From Procambarus clarkii (lineage: Eukaryota > Arthropoda > Malacostraca > Decapoda > Cambaridae), in assembly GCF_040958095.1 (NCBI RefSeq), contig NC_091152.1, positions 19,204,381 to 19,268,380 on the forward strand: a stretch of DNA of 64,000 nt. Reading direction: 5' to 3'. The notes beneath the pieces are model-generated. The model searched no databases. It saw only the letters and a program-made list of their open reading frames with translations, and was not told the DNA's origin. Within the stretch, counting starts at the first letter, position 1; each line of letters starts with the position of its first letter. This document shows positions 12,520-25,700 of this stretch, in pieces. Position numbers and translations under genes: made by a program.

Positions 12520-13274
12520 CATGCCCACCACACCCACTCACCCTCCCTCACCCACACCCTCACCCCCCCCCCCCCACTACACCCACACACACACACCCCC
12601 TTCTCTCACGATACAAACATACATATCCTGCCTTAACAAAGTGTGATATGAAGTGTTGGCTCTAAGTGTCCAGACTCACGTCACCTCAACTGACTAAGCC
12701 TTGTTTAAAGCTCTTCCAACAAAATTACAAACCCATCTGGGTGGCATCACCGAGGGGCGGGATGGTATAAACAAGAATTAATTCACAAGAATGTTAAGTC
12801 CGGCAGCAGGTGAGCTCCTGCACCGCTAGTGAGCGAACACGACGACTACCATAACATGTGTGTAGATGTAGTACTCACTGGTGGCCGTAGGGACGAGCCT
12901 GACCTCAGTAACCGAGAAGGAAAGGACCCAACCAGCTCCTTACAAGACCAAGATGGTGACTGAGGACTGGGCGCCCCGGCCAGCCGTGCCCCCGTGCCCC
13001 GCCCTGCCCGACCACGCACTTCCACCAGTTTCCACACGCCTTAATGTTTAATTATTTGTCCACTCGCCTAGCACCTGAGAGAGGGCTCGGTTGTGCACAC
13101 AGCCTGTCCCAGCCGACCTACACAAGCACTCGTGTAGAAGCAGACGTTCCTTACCAGATGGCGGCCTGCAACACCAGTCTCCTTGTAGAAACCTGTGCGG
13201 CGCTGCAACTGGCGGAGCAGGACAGTGGAGCAGTCTTTAGACAGTTTTAACAACGGGTGAGTGCCGAGGAAGCT
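12520..13274. other. no recognisable gene
   Basis: A C-rich tract lies near 12540-12600, followed by about 650 bp of mixed sequence without a recognised motif. Short frames on both strands are unconvincing. Confidence 0.45.
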
Positions 13275-14488
13275 GGGGAAAGGTCGAGCAGCAGGCACAC
13301 ACCGAGGGAGCCTAGAGGAAGGGTCGAGCAGCAGGCACGCACCGAGGGAGTCTAGAGGAAGGGTCGAGCAGCAGGCACACACCGAGGGAGCCTAGAGGAA
13401 GGGTCGAGCAGCAGGCACGCACCGAGGGAGACTAGAGGAAGGGTCGAGCAGCAGGCACGCACCGAGGGAGTCTAGAGGAAGGGTCGAGCAGCAGGCACAC
13501 ACCGAGGGAGCCTAGAGGAAGGGTCGAGCAGCAGGCACGCACCGAGGGAGCCTAGAGGAAGGGTCGAGCAGCAGGCACGCACCGAGGGAGCCTAGAGGAA
13601 GGGTCGAGCAGCAGGCACGCACCGAGGGAGTCTAGAGGAAGGGTCGAGCAGCAGGCACACACCGAGGGAGCCTAGAGGAAGGGTCGAGCAGCAGGCACGC
13701 ACCGAGGGAGCCTAGAGGAAGGGTCGAGCAGCAGGCACACACCGAGGGAGCCTAGAGGAAGGGTCGAGCAGCAGGCACGCACCGAGGGAGCCTAGAGGAA
13801 GGGTCGAGCAGCAGGCACACACCGAGGGAGCCTAGAGGAAGGGTCGAGCAGCAGGCACGCACCGAGGGAGTCTAGAGGAAGGGTCGAGCAGCAGGCACAC
13901 ACCGAGGGAGTCTAGAGGAAGGGTCGAGCAGCAGGCACGCACCGAGGGAGTCTAGAGGAAGGGTCGAGCAGCAGGCACGCACCGAGGGAGTCTAGAGGAA
14001 GGGTCGAGCAGCAGGCACACACCGAGGGAGCCTAGAGGAAGGGTCGAGCAGCAGGCACGCACCGAGGGAGTCTAGAGGAAGGGTCGAGCAGCAGGCACGC
14101 ACCGAGGGAGCCTAGAGGAAGGGTCGAGCAGCAGGCACGCACCGAGGGAGCCTAGAGGAAGGGTCGAGCAGCAGGCACACACCGAGGGAGCCTAGAGGAA
14201 GGGTCGAACAGCAGGCACACACCGAGGGAGCCTAGAGGAAGGGTCGAGCAGCAGGCACACACCGTGGGAGCCTAGAGGAAGGGTCGAGCAGCAGGCACAC
14301 ACCGTGGGAGCCTAGAGGAAGGGTCGAGCAGCAGGCACGCACCGAGGGAGCCTAGAGGAAGCGTCGAGCAGCAGGCACACACCGAGGGAGCCTAGAGGAA
14401 GCGTCGAGCAGCAGGCACGCACCGAGGGAGCCTAGAGGAAGGGTCGAGCAGCAGGCACACACCGAGGGAGCCTAGAGGAAGGGTCGAC
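13275..14488. repeat. 40-bp minisatellite, about 30 copies
   Basis: Units of exactly 40 bp of the form GGGTCGAGCAGCAGGCACGC plus ACCGAGGGAGCCTAGAGGAA. The commonest variants are CACGC/CACAC and GCCT/GTCT. The TAG in the unit interrupts plus-strand frames. Confidence 0.97.
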
Positions 14489-15017
14489 AAAGCAGGGGAA
14501 GAACTGACAAAGCCGCGGAAGGACGCAGGCGAAGGAATCTAGCATGATAGTGTGAAGGCAGCTTGGGGGCCACACCATCCGGAGACAGGACCTACATACC
14601 GATGTTATACACTACACAGAGAGGCGGATATATTGCGCCTATTGATAAATGCAAGACGTTGCATGTAAGGCATAACAATATGCATCACAACTATAAAATC
14701 ATCAACACTGCCATGCAACACATTGCAGAAGAGAAGGACCCGGGAGTCATACATTAGACGTTGCACAACAAGTGGGAGCTCCAGTGAAAATAAAAGCCAA
14801 CCAAACCCTAGAAATAGTCAAGCGAACCTTTGACTCCAAGGAGAAGAAGAGGGGATTCTACTGTACTCTGTATTCATTCCATTGTACCACTGTACTCCAC
14901 TGTACCACTGTACCATTGTATCACTGATTCCACTGTACTCTGGTGTGCCTCTCTTCCCTTATTAGTGTACTGTATCTCAGCATGGAGACAGAGGACTAAG
15001 GAGACTTTGAGGAGCCG

Positions 15018-15247
15018 GTGGCTGAGCGGACAGCACACTGGACGCGTGATCATGTGGTCCCGGGTTCTATCCCAGGCGCCGGGGAGAAACAATGGGCAGA
15101 GTTTCTTTCACCCCGATGCTCCTGTTACCTAGCAGTAAAATAGGTACCTGGGTGTTAGTCAGCTGTCACGGGCTGCTTCTTGGGCGTGGAGGCCTGGTCG
15201 AGGACCGGGCCGCGGGGACAGTAAAGCCCCAAAATCATCTCAAGATA
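15018..15247 (+). mobile_element. tRNA-headed SINE (family 2), full copy
   Basis: It starts with a tRNA-like head (GAGCCGGTGGCTGAGCGGAC, then GGTTCTATCCCAGGCGCC as a B-box region). The body includes GTTACCTAGCAGTAAAATAG and GGGCTGCTTCTTGG, and the tail has ACCGGGCCGCGGGGACA and TCAAGATAACCTCAAGAT. Other copies lie near 39700, 40303, 46629, 47947, 48149 and 54163. Confidence 0.85.
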
Positions 15248-15506
15248 ACCTCAAGATGGTCGAGGACCGGGCCGCGGGGACACTAAAGCCCCGAAATCAT
15301 CTCAAGATAACCTCAAGATGGTCGAGGACCGGGCCGCGGGGACACTAAAGCCCCGAAATCATCTCAAGATAACCTCAAGATGGTCGAGGACCGGGCCGCG
15401 GGGACACTAAAGCCCCAAAATCATCTCAAGATAACCTCAAGATGGTCGAGGACCGGGCCGCGGGGACACTAAAGCCCCAAAATCATCTCAAGATAACCTC
15501 AAGATG
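15196..15506 (+). repeat. 62-bp tandem amplification of the SINE family 2 tail, 5 copies
   Basis: The last 62 bp of the SINE (GGTCGAGGACCGGGCCGCGG through CTCAAGATAACCTCAAGAT) is repeated head to tail about five times with almost no divergence. Confidence 0.95.
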
Positions 15507-15654
15507 GAGACCTCATCTTCAAGAGGACATATCCCGCCTTAGATCAAGCACAACGCAGAGCAACAAAACTCCTCCCAGAACTAAGTCAGGTCCCACTGTC
15601 ACGTGCCACAAGGATAACAACACTACACATGGGACATAACAGGGCGGGTGTCAG

Positions 15655-16050
15655 TCTTCTTGAGGTTATCTTGAGATGATTTCGGAGCTTTTAGTGTCCC
15701 CGCGGCCCGGTCCTCGACCATCTTGAGGTTATCTTGAGATGATTTCGGAGCTTTTAGTGTCCCCGCGGCCCGGTCCTCGACCATCTTGAGGTCATCTTGA
15801 GATGATTTCGGGGCTTTAGCGTCCCCGCGGCCCGGTCCTCGACCATCTTGAGGTTATCTTGAGATGATTTCGGGGCTTTTTAGTGTCCCCGCGGCCCGGT
15901 CCTCGACCATCTTGACGTTATCTTGAGATAATTTCGGGGCTTTAGTGTCCCCGCGGCCCGGTCCTCGACCAGACCTTCACCCCCAGGAAGCAGCCCGTGA
16001 CAGCTGACTAACTCCCAGGTACCTATTTTACTGCTAGGTAACAGGGCATC
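15655..16050 (-). mobile_element. SINE family 2, inverted copy with its own tail array
   Basis: On the minus strand this is a partial SINE family 2 body (15961-16050) followed by about five tandem tail units (15655-15960). The units are less uniform than the plus array (AGCTTTTAGTG, TTTAGCG, GACGTTATC). With 15196-15506 it forms a large inverted repeat around a spacer of about 150 bp. Confidence 0.9.
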
Positions 16051-16726
16051 AGGGTGAAAGAAACTAGGTAACAAGGGCACAAACACAAAGTTTGTGTCGC
16101 ACAAACTTATAAAATACTGAACCAAATTGAAGATATTAATCCAGACCAGTTCTTTAAAGGTCACTTGTGAGACGTAAGAAAGGCAACAGATACAATTTCA
16201 TCAACAAATGGGTCACACTGTACGAGATGCTTCTACACACACACAGGGTTATAAACCCATGGAACCGCCTACCCGCTCAAGCCATAAATGTTAAAACATT
16301 ACTTCAGTTCAAAATACAATTGGAAAAAAAATATAAAAAAAATGAGGAACCTTTCACAAGCCGCCGGCTTCCTGTCCTCGTCGTGGCCACTAAATAGAAG
16401 GTGGTTCTCAGGTAAACTAAGGAAGGTCATTTAAATTAATTTAATAAATTTGGCTAGACAAGGCGTAATAAAATCCTATATAATATAATAGAAAGCTTTA
16501 TCATTCCATAAGAAGAAGATTAGACAAAGAAATAATTTTAGGAAACTCGGCTTGTTAGGTAAACCGGACCTTACTTACTAAGCCAAGTGGTGCATTCTAG
16601 CTATTAGAATTCTGAAAATTTAGATATGCAAGAAAGAAAACCTAAATTATCCATTAACAATAAAGAGGATTGAAGGCCAACTTTATTATGCTGTACTCAA
16701 TTAGGTGAGTACCAGTTGTACTCACC

Positions 16727-17300
16727 TAGTTGTGGTTGCGGGGGTTGAGCTCTGGCTCTTTGGTCCCGCCTCTCAACTGTCAATCAACTGGTGTACAGGT
16801 TCCTGAGCCTATTGGACTCTATCATATCTACAATTAAAACTGTGTATGGAGTCAGCCTCCACCACATCACTGCCTAATGCATTCCATCCGTTAACCACTC
16901 TGACACTGAAAAAGTTCCTTCTAACGTCTCTGTGGCTCATGTGGGTACTCAGTTTCCACCTGTGTCCCCTTGTTCGTGTTCCACCCGTGTTAAAGAGTTT
17001 GTCTTTGTCCACCCTGTCAATTCTTCTGAGAATTTTGTAAAGTGGTGGTTTCATCATAGCTCATGTCTCTCATTTCCGGGACCAGTCTGGTGGCATACCG
17101 CTGAATCTTTTTTTAACTATGTCTTGTGTTCAACTAGGTACGGACTCCAGACTGGAGCTGCATATTCCAGGATTGGTGTGACATAAGTGGTATACAAGGT
17201 CCTGAACGATTCCTTACACAAACTTCTAAATACAATTCTTATGTTGGCCAGTCTAGCATACGCCGCTGATGATATCCTTTTGACGTGTGCCTCTGGGGAC
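16727..17300 (-). pseudogene. CR1-like LINE fragment, RT C-terminus and 3' UTR
   Basis: The minus-strand translation from 17057 down to 16809 reads DKDKLFNTGGTRTRGHRWKL and RRNFFSVRVVNGWNAL, near-identical to 3844-4431. Above 17057 the sequence continues as the upstream RT region (ILEYAAPVWSPYLV), broken by stops and frameshifts. The 3' UTR is at 16727-16808. Confidence 0.8.
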
Positions 17301-17427
17301 AGATTCGGTGTGATATCAACCCCCAGATGTCTCTCTCTCTCTCTCTCTCACACACAATGTGGGAAGGTTGGTGTGGTCAGGTGCGACACTTCCCATCACG
17401 AATACCCGCCACCACCTCGGAGAAATA

Positions 17428-17630
17428 GATTTTTTGATTTATATATACAAAAGTTCTTACATTCATGTAAAGCCTCTACCACGTATAGCCTTTCTGACAA
17501 GTCCTTAATCTTAATTTCCCTTGCAATACGACCCATTAAATGATTTAACAACCAGGTACTTATATTTACTGCTGGGTGAACACAGGCTACAGTTACGGAT
17601 TGCATGGCGCCCAGTCAATCCTCCCCGGCC
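17428..17630 (-). mobile_element. SINE family 1 fragment
   Basis: A diverged minus-strand copy of the SINE at 59216-59484. The tail (TTATATATACAAAAGTTCTT), the middle (AACACAGGCTACAGTTACGG) and the start of the head (CCTCCCCGGCC) are recognisable; most of the tRNA-like head is lost. Confidence 0.6.
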
Positions 17631-17639
17631 AAATCACTC

Positions 17640-18160
17640 GCTAGCACCTATTACATTTTTGTTATCCTGCTGTTATATAATGTTCATCATAACAAGGACA
17701 CTCGGTAAGTATGAATCATCATTATAACGGCTATCCATTAATATTATTTCAGTATAATAATTTATGGTTATTCACTAATCATTATTAGTCACCATAATTA
17801 ATGATCCACTTTAATTATCTATTTATTCGTTATAATGAACTAGTATGCTTCTTCATTTAAGGATTATCAATTACTTAATCACTTATGATTATTAATTAAT
17901 TATTTGTATTTAATAAATAATTAATTATTATTTATTATTATAAAAATAAATTAAGTCCCACTCTGTGAGCGTTTTCTTCCAATCCGCAGAAGTATGAATG
18001 TTTGTATTTTAGTCTAACTTTGTTATTCCTTATTTGCCACAAAGAACATTTTGAGTCTGAGTGACTGTTCCGGCATGTTGATCCTGGCAGTGTCACTCTT
18101 CTAAAAGAACTTCCATGTAGGGAACAGTATCTCTCATCGCGTGTCAAGCCTACTGTTTAT
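17640..18160. other. AT-rich spacer, nothing recognised
   Basis: AT-rich sequence with many TTAAT and TAATTA runs around 17740-17950. No gene or known repeat was identified. Confidence 0.5.
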
Positions 18161-18162
18161 GC

Positions 18163-21016
18163 ACCCCATACTAATCCTGTGAACAGTAGCTTGTGGCCCC
18201 ATACTAATCCTGTGAACAGTAGTTTGTGGCCCCCATACTAATCCTGTGAACAGTAGTTTGTGGCCCCCATACTTATCCTGTGAACAGTAGTTTGTGGCCC
18301 CCATACTAATCCTGTGAACAGTAGTTTGTGGCCCCCATACTAATCCTGTGAACAGTAGCTTGTGGCCCCCATACTAATCCTGTGAACAGTAGCTTGTGGC
18401 CCCCATACTAAACCTGTGAACAGTAGTTCGTGGCCCCCATACTAATCCTGTGAACAGTAGTTTGTGGCCCCCATACTTATCCTGTGAACACTAGTTTGTG
18501 GCCCCCATACTTATCCTGTGAACAGTAGTTCGTGGCCCCCATACTAATCCTGTGAACAGTAGTTTGTGGACCCCATACTAATCCTGAGAACAGTAGTTTG
18601 TGGCCCCCATACTAATCCTGAGAACAGTAGTTCGTGGCCCCCATACTAATCCTGAGAACAGTAGTTCGTGGCCCCCATACTAATCCTGTGAACAGTAGTT
18701 CGTGGCCCCCATACTAATCCTGAGAACAGTAGTTCGTGGCCCCCATACTAATCCTGTGAACAGTAGTTTGTGGCCCCCATACTAATCCTGTGAACAGTAG
18801 TTCGTGGCCCCCATACTAATCCTGAGAACAGTAGTTCGTGGCCCCCATACTAATCCTGTGAACAGTAGTTTGTGGACCCCATACTAATCCTGAGAACAGT
18901 AGTTTGTGGCCCCCATACTAATCCTGTGAACAGTAGTTTGTGGCCCCCATACTAATTCTGAGAACAGTAGCTTGTGGCCCCCATACTAATCCTGTGAACA
19001 GTAGTTTGTGGCCCCCATACTTATCCTGTGAACAGTAGTTTGTGGCCCCCATACTTATCCTGTGAACAGTAGTTCGTGGCCCCCATACTAATCCTGTGAA
19101 CAGTAGTTTGTGGACAACATACTAATCCTGAGAACAGTAGTTTGTGGCCCCCATACTAATCCTGTGAACAGTAGTTCGTGGCCCCCATACTAATCCTGAG
19201 AACAGTAGTTTGTGGCCCCCATACTAATCCTGTGAACAGTAGTTTGTGGCCCCCATACTAATTCTGAGAACAGTAGCTTGTGGCCCCCATACTAATCCTG
19301 AGAACAGTAGCTTGTGGCCCCCATACTAATTCTGAGAACAGTAGCTTGTGGCCCCCATACTAATCCTGTGAACAGTAGCTTGTGGCCCCCATACTAATTC
19401 TGAGAACAGTAGCTTGTGGCCCCCATACTAATCCTGTGAACAGTAGCTTGTGGCCCCCATACTAATCCTGTGAACAGTAGCTTGTGGCCCCCATACTAAT
19501 TCTGAGAACAGTAGCTTGTGGCCCCCATACTAATTCTGAGAACAGTAGCTTGTGGCCTCCATACTAATCCTGAGAACAGTAGCTTGTGGCCCCCATACTA
19601 ATTCTGAGAACAGTAGCTTGTGGCCTCCATACTAATTCTGAGAACAGTAGCTTGTGGCCCCCATACTAATTCTGAGAACAGTAGCTTGTGGCCCCCATAC
19701 TAATCCTGAGAACAGTAGTTCGTGGCCCCCATACTAATCCTGTGAACAGTAGTTTGTGGCCCCCATACTAATCCTGTGAACAGTAGTTTGTGGCCCCCAT
19801 ACTAATCCTGTGAACAGTAGTTTGTGGCCCCCATACTAATCCTGTGAACAGTAGTTTGTGGCCCCCATACTAATCCTGTGAACAGTAGTTTGTGGCCCCC
19901 ATACTAATCCTGTGAACAGTAGTTCGTGGCCCCCATACTAATCCTGTGAACAGTAGTTCGTGGCCCCCATACTAATCCTGTGAACAGTAGTTCGTGGCCC
20001 CCATACTAATTCTGAGAACAGTAGTTTGTGGCCCCCATACTAATCCTGTGAACAGTAGCTTGTGACCCCCATACTAATTCTGAGAACAGTAGCTTGTGGC
20101 CCCCATACTAATTCTGAGAACAGTAGCTTGTGGCCCCCATACTAATCCTGTGAACAGTAGCTTGTGGCCCCCATACTAATTCTGAGAACAGTAGCTTGTG
20201 GCCCCCATACTAATCCTGTGAACAGTAGCTTGTGGCCCCCATACTAATTCTGAGAACAGTAGCTTGTGGCCCCCATACTAATTCTGAGAACAGTAGCTTG
20301 TGGCCCCCATACTAATCCTGTGAACAGTAGCTTGTGGCCCCCATACTAATTCTGAGAACAGTAGCTTGTAGCCCCCATACTAATCCTGTGAACAGTAGCT
20401 TGTGGCCCCCATACTAATTCTGAGAACAGTAGCTTGTGGCCCCCATACTAATCCTGAGAACAGTAGCTTGTGGCCCCCATACTAATCCTGAGAACAGTAG
20501 CTTGTGGCCCCCATACTAATCCTGTGAACAGTAGCTTGTGGCCTCCATACTAATCCTGTGAACAGTAGTTTGTGGCCCCCATACTAATCCTGTGAACAGT
20601 AGTTTATGGCCCCCATACTAATCCTGTGAACAGTAGTTTGTGGCCCCGTACTAATCCTGTGAACAGTAGCTTGTGGCCTCCATACTAATCCTGTGAACAG
20701 TAGCTTGTGGCCTCCATACTAATCCTGTGAACAGTAGTTTGTGGCCCCCATACTAATCCTGTGAACAGTAGTTTGTGGCCCCCATACTAATCCTGTGAAC
20801 AGTAGTTTGTGGCCCCGTACTAATCCTGAGAACAGTAGTTTGTGGCCCCCATACTAATCCTGTGAACAGTAGTTCGTGGCCCCCATACTAATCCTGTGAA
20901 CAGTAGTTTGTGGCCCCCATACTAATCCTGTGAACAGTAGTTTGTGGCCCCATACTAATCCTGTGAACAGTAGTTCGTGGCCCCCATACTAATCCTGTGA
21001 CCAGTAGTTTGTGGCG
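18163..21016. repeat. 34-bp satellite, about 84 copies
   Basis: Units of 34 bp: GTGAACAGTAGTTTGTGG followed by CCCCCATACTAATCCT. Variant positions are TGTGAA/TGAGAA, ATCCTG/ATTCTG and GTTTG/GTTCG/GCTTG. Runs of the same variant (the GCTTG and ATTCTGAG forms at about 18960 and 19260-20500) indicate local expansion. A few units are shortened (CCCCGTAC at about 20647 and 20815). Confidence 0.97.
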
Positions 21017-22661
21017 CCATACATACCCCATACTTAGGATGCCATACTAATGGCATCCTAAGAGGCAGTGTCCTAAAGTTCATTGGAAGTAACTCCAAAT
21101 ATAGCTGGGAACCCAACAACATTTGACTACATATCTGCCAGAGATAAGAAACAGTCAGTATTGGCTGAGGAACACACATCGGACAGGGAAGGCAGCGTGG
21201 AGAGTGAAAAAGATTCTGGTCCGCCTAATCAAACTCCGACTGAGGGAAGGAGAGAGGAGGGCGGAAGGAAGAGAGGGAAATGTTGATGGGGAATCAAGTC
21301 ACTAATGTAATGCCAGACGTCCCTGTCAGGTCCATGTCAATGGAAGAAGAGCAGAGAAGATCTCAGCAGAAAGAAGCGAGTGTGTAGGAGCCTACATGAG
21401 TCGGATGTTATCACTACAGGCCTCGTAATGATAATTGTGTCTTTTAAAAAAACTACCTTGTAAAGACTGTAATAGGTTCTACGTAGGGCAGACATCTTAA
21501 GATTTAGAATTTTGCAACATAAATACTCTGTAAGACACGGATAATTGTCTAATGCTTTGTTCATTTGTCAAAAATTCTCACCAAATTGATTGGGAGATGG
21601 CTTCTTCAATAACGAATTGTAAAATTAATTTCAATAGGAACACACCTGTATCTGCTTTAATACAGATTACAAAATCATTAATTCAACATCTCATTAATAT
21701 CCACCATCTCATTAATACCCTATTAATATCCACTCTCTCATTAAAGACATTGTACCTCACCTCACTTCACCTCTTTCCTGCCTATATATCCAACCTACTG
21801 ATCTGTAAATCCGGATTCATGGCCGTGCCACCTCTTGTGTGGGGCTTAATCTTTATCAGTCAATCTGTAAATCCATCGTTCTGAAGATGTATTAATGAAT
21901 ACGAACTTAAGGAAATTCCTGTTTCAATCCTTCCTTTATGGTCTGACACTAACATTTTTCATCGTGTTAATTTTCGAGATTTACACACACACACACACAA
22001 TTATATAATTACAGTATATATGTAATATATTTTTATATTTTAGTAGCAATCTTTCTTGTAAACATTTGTTGTTCAATATGACCGAAAGGGTAAGATTAAT
22101 AATTCTAACACGAATCTTCTCAATATTTCTTACGTTTTTCTTCACTGTCGAAGGTACTGTAATTGAAAAATTAACTCTCCAAAAATCGTTTTTATTTTTT
22201 GGTCTGACGCCTGAAAGCGTTTCGTAATGCTTATTACATTCTCAAAGACTAGCACAGTGACCTATTTTGTGGCTTGTGTTGCTTCTCTTCAGGCTCATGC
22301 CCCTGGTTGTCCACACAAGCGGGAAACACTGCAGAAATGAACAACTTTATATTTTCCTAGCAAGCAATAGAGCCACAACAGCACCTTTTGTGCTTGCAAA
22401 TGGATTAGTGTAAACTCCTCTATAGTGGCAATGATGCTTAGTGCACCTGTGTTGGTGACAAGAAGATATTAATTACTGTACAGCAAAACGCTCTGTGAAC
22501 TGTACCGACCACACGACTACCTGAGGAAACCAGCAGCACGGCGTACATCAAATATTTTAAGAGCAATTGACAAATTGGATAAAGAAGTAATATTCAAAAT
22601 GATAAATTGCAAAATGAGGATTACAAAAATCATTGGAAATTGGAAAACTAACGCGTTAAGA
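21017..22661. other. unique spacer, no gene recognised
   Basis: Mixed AT-rich sequence. About 21815-21870 resembles the start of the repeat at 37261-37300 (CCGTGCCACCTCTTG, GCTTAATCTTTATCA). The remainder shows no motif I can name. Confidence 0.4.
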
Positions 22662-22674
22662 GACCTCAGGAGAA
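22662..22674. repeat. target-site duplication, left copy
   Basis: GACCTCAGGAGAA, identical to 28971-28983. The two copies flank the retrotransposon exactly, at its TTACTT tail and at its 5' end. Confidence 0.9.
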
Positions 22675-22756
22675 GTAAGTAAGTAATTATCAAAAGAAGG
22701 CACCAAACCGGGAAGGCTATGTAGCACCATCAAATACGCAAAATAATCAGAGGGCG

Positions 22757-25700
22757 CTAAATATCACCAAGGATGCCAATACGAGAACAAAAACGCATAA
22801 GGCGAACGATATCAAAAGTATCCGAGTCACCAAGAATTCTATCGAGGGACAGGTGACCGCGAGGGGCGGTCGGAAAGCAAGACACACGCTCGTCCTGGAA
22901 GTCAGGACATTCAAGAAGGACATGCACGACCGTAAGAGGGACAATGCAACTAGGACAATAAGGAGCAGGGCGGCGCTCCATCAAGTGACCATGGGTTAAG
23001 CGAGTATGGCCAATACGCAACCTCGCCAGAGCTGTTTCCCACCGCCGGTTACGGTGGAAGGAGGACGGCCACGAGGAAACACAACATTTAAGAGTACGTA
23101 GCTTGTTACCAGTAACAGACAACCAAGAAGCCTGCCAACGGGTAAGGACTGAGGAATGGATAACCGGGTAAAAGTCGGAATACGGAATGCCTTTACGAGA
23201 GATGGGACAAGAGCGGACAGCTTCCTTAGCGGCAGCATCCGCACGCTCATTTAAAGACACGCCAATATGGCTGGGAACCCAACAAAACTCAACCGACTTA
23301 AATTTACTGTGAACGAGAAACAGCCAATGCTGGATCTCGACAACTACCGGATGAACTGGATTAAAGCACCCGAGAGCCATGAGGGCACTACGAGAGTCAA
23401 CAACAACCACAAAGGAAGACTGACAACGAGAAAGCAGGAGACGAAGAGCATAGAGAATAGCATAAAGTTCTGCTGTAAAGATGCTAGTCTCCGGAGGCAA
23501 GCGACACATATAAGTGCGATCAGGAAAAACAACAGAGTAGCCAACACCGTCCGCTGACTTAGACCCATCGGTGAAGACAGAAACGGAGCGGGAGTGAGAA
23601 GAAAAGTGCTCGAGGAAAAGGCGTTTTAGAACTGTAGGAGGGGTAAAAGCTTTAGTGATACGAGTCAAGGATGTACAAAACCGCGGAAGAGGGACCCTCC
23701 ACGGGGGCAAAGAAGGAACAACACGAGGAGAAACATCAGAAATACGAATGGAAAGAGAATCCTGGAGGCGAGATAACCGGACAGAAAGAGGGAGGTGGGG
23801 AAGAGGAACAGGAACCGCAGGAGGGGTAAAAGTTAAAGCACGACAGAGGCGAGAGGAAGGATGTTGCAAGGACCGCGCAAGATAGCGAAGCCAGTAGCGA
23901 TCACGGCGGTCCTGGAGAGACAGGAAGCCAGTGTCAACATACAAGCTAAGGACGGGAGTCGAACGAAAGGCACCAGAACTGAGGCGCAACCCAGTATGGT
24001 GCAAAGCATCAAGACGGCGAAGAGTAGAAGGAGAAGCAGACGAGTAAGCAGGGCAACCATAATCGAGCTTAGACAGGACGAGAGAGGAATGTAAAGCAAG
24101 GAGAGTGCGCCTATCTGCCCCCCAAGAAGTATGGGACAAGACCCGAAGGAGGGTAAGGGACTTAGAGCACTCAACACGGAGGTAAGAGATATGGGGAGAC
24201 CAAGACAAACGAGTGTCAAGGAATAACCCCAAAAGCTTCGCGGAATCTTTGTATTCAAGGGGATGACCATAAAGTGACAAAGAGGGACGAAGAACAACCC
24301 GTTTCCGCGTAAAAGTCATGGCACAAGTCTTAGAAGTAGAAAACTTGAAGCCATGACCTGTGGCCCAAGACGACACGGCATCAATCGCAAGTTGAAGCCG
24401 GCGTTGAAGGAGAGGCGAATCATCACCCTGACAACAAAGGGTAAGATCATCGACATAGAGAGCGGAGAAGACACCAGAAGGAAGAGAGGAAAGAAGACCA
24501 TTGAGGGCAACCAGAAAAAGAGTAGTGCTCAGAACACTACCCTGGGGCACACCTTCGTATTGCTGAAAAGAGGGAGACAGAGCGGTACCAAGGCGCACCC
24601 GAAAGGAACGACGAGAGAGGAAGCTGCGGAGAAAGAGAGGGAGATGACCACGAAGGCCAAAAGAATGAAGTTGAGATAGGATATGATAACGCCAAGTGGT
24701 GTCGTAAGCCTTTTCTAGGTCAAAAAGGACGGCAACAACGGAGGTCTTCGCAGCAAAAGCAGTACGAATATAGACCTCCAAGTTCACCAGGACATCTGTC
24801 GTGCTGCGGCACTTGCGGAAACCAAATTGAGAAGGGGAGAGGAGGTGATGGTGTTCCAGGAACCACATCAGACGAACGTTAACCATACGTTCAAAGAGTT
24901 TGCAGACACAACTTGTGAGAGCAATAGGGCGAAAGTCCTTAGGGGAAGTACCCAGAGACCCCGGTTTGCGAACAGGGAGGACAACGGCATCGAGCCAGTC
25001 CTCAGGGACTGACGACGACTCCCAGATCCGATTATACAGACTCAGTAAATACTGAGACGTGCTCGGAGGGAGATGGCGAAGCATCTCATAATGAATACCA
25101 TCGGAGCCCGCCGCCGTAGAACCGCAGAGGGCCAGGGCAGAACGAAGTTCAGAGAGAGAGAAGGGATCATTATAGGGAAGCTGAAGATGAGTGCAGAAAT
25201 CTAAAGGACGAGACTCAAGGACAGGTTTACGAAGAAGGAAAGATTGGGGAAGATGAAGACCAGAGCTAACAGAAGAAAAGTGGGAACCCAGTTCGGAAGC
25301 GACCTGCAACGGGTCCGCCACAAGAGTATCATGGAGGTGAAGGACCGGTGAAACATCGGGAACGAACTTACCCGCTATCTTGCGGATACGCTTCCAGATC
25401 TGGGCCAGAGGGGTTTCGGACGTAATTGTCGAGACATAAGATGCCCAACATTCACGTTTAGCCGTACGGATGGCCCTACGGGCCACCGCACTCGCTTTCC
25501 GAAAGAAAAGAAAAGAATCGGTCGTCTGCCTATGGCGGTGCTTCTTCCAGGCTGCACGCTTACAGCGGACAGCCCGAGCACAGTCCGCATTCCACCAGGG
25601 AACGCACTTCCGTGGACCCCGAGAGGAAGAGCGAGGAATAGAGCGGAGGGCAGCGTCGAAGACAGTGTCATGAAAAAGGAGGAGAGCGCGAGAGAGGGGC

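Larger units (their letters stand above)
14640..16400 (+). pseudogene. broken CR1-like LINE, split by SINE insertions
   Basis: Three pieces read in order as the RT C-terminal region. At 14640-14760 a KCKTLHVRHNN..EEKDPGVIH segment matches the conserved KCKVLH..EEKDLGV box. At 15520-15655 there is an AQRRATKLLPELSQ segment. At 16165-16400 there is a VINPWNRLPAQAINVKTLLQFK segment. SINE sequence and two tail arrays (15018-15506 and 15655-16050) lie between them. The pieces are degenerate and no longer functional. The order and spacing suggest one old element interrupted by later insertions. Confidence 0.6.
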
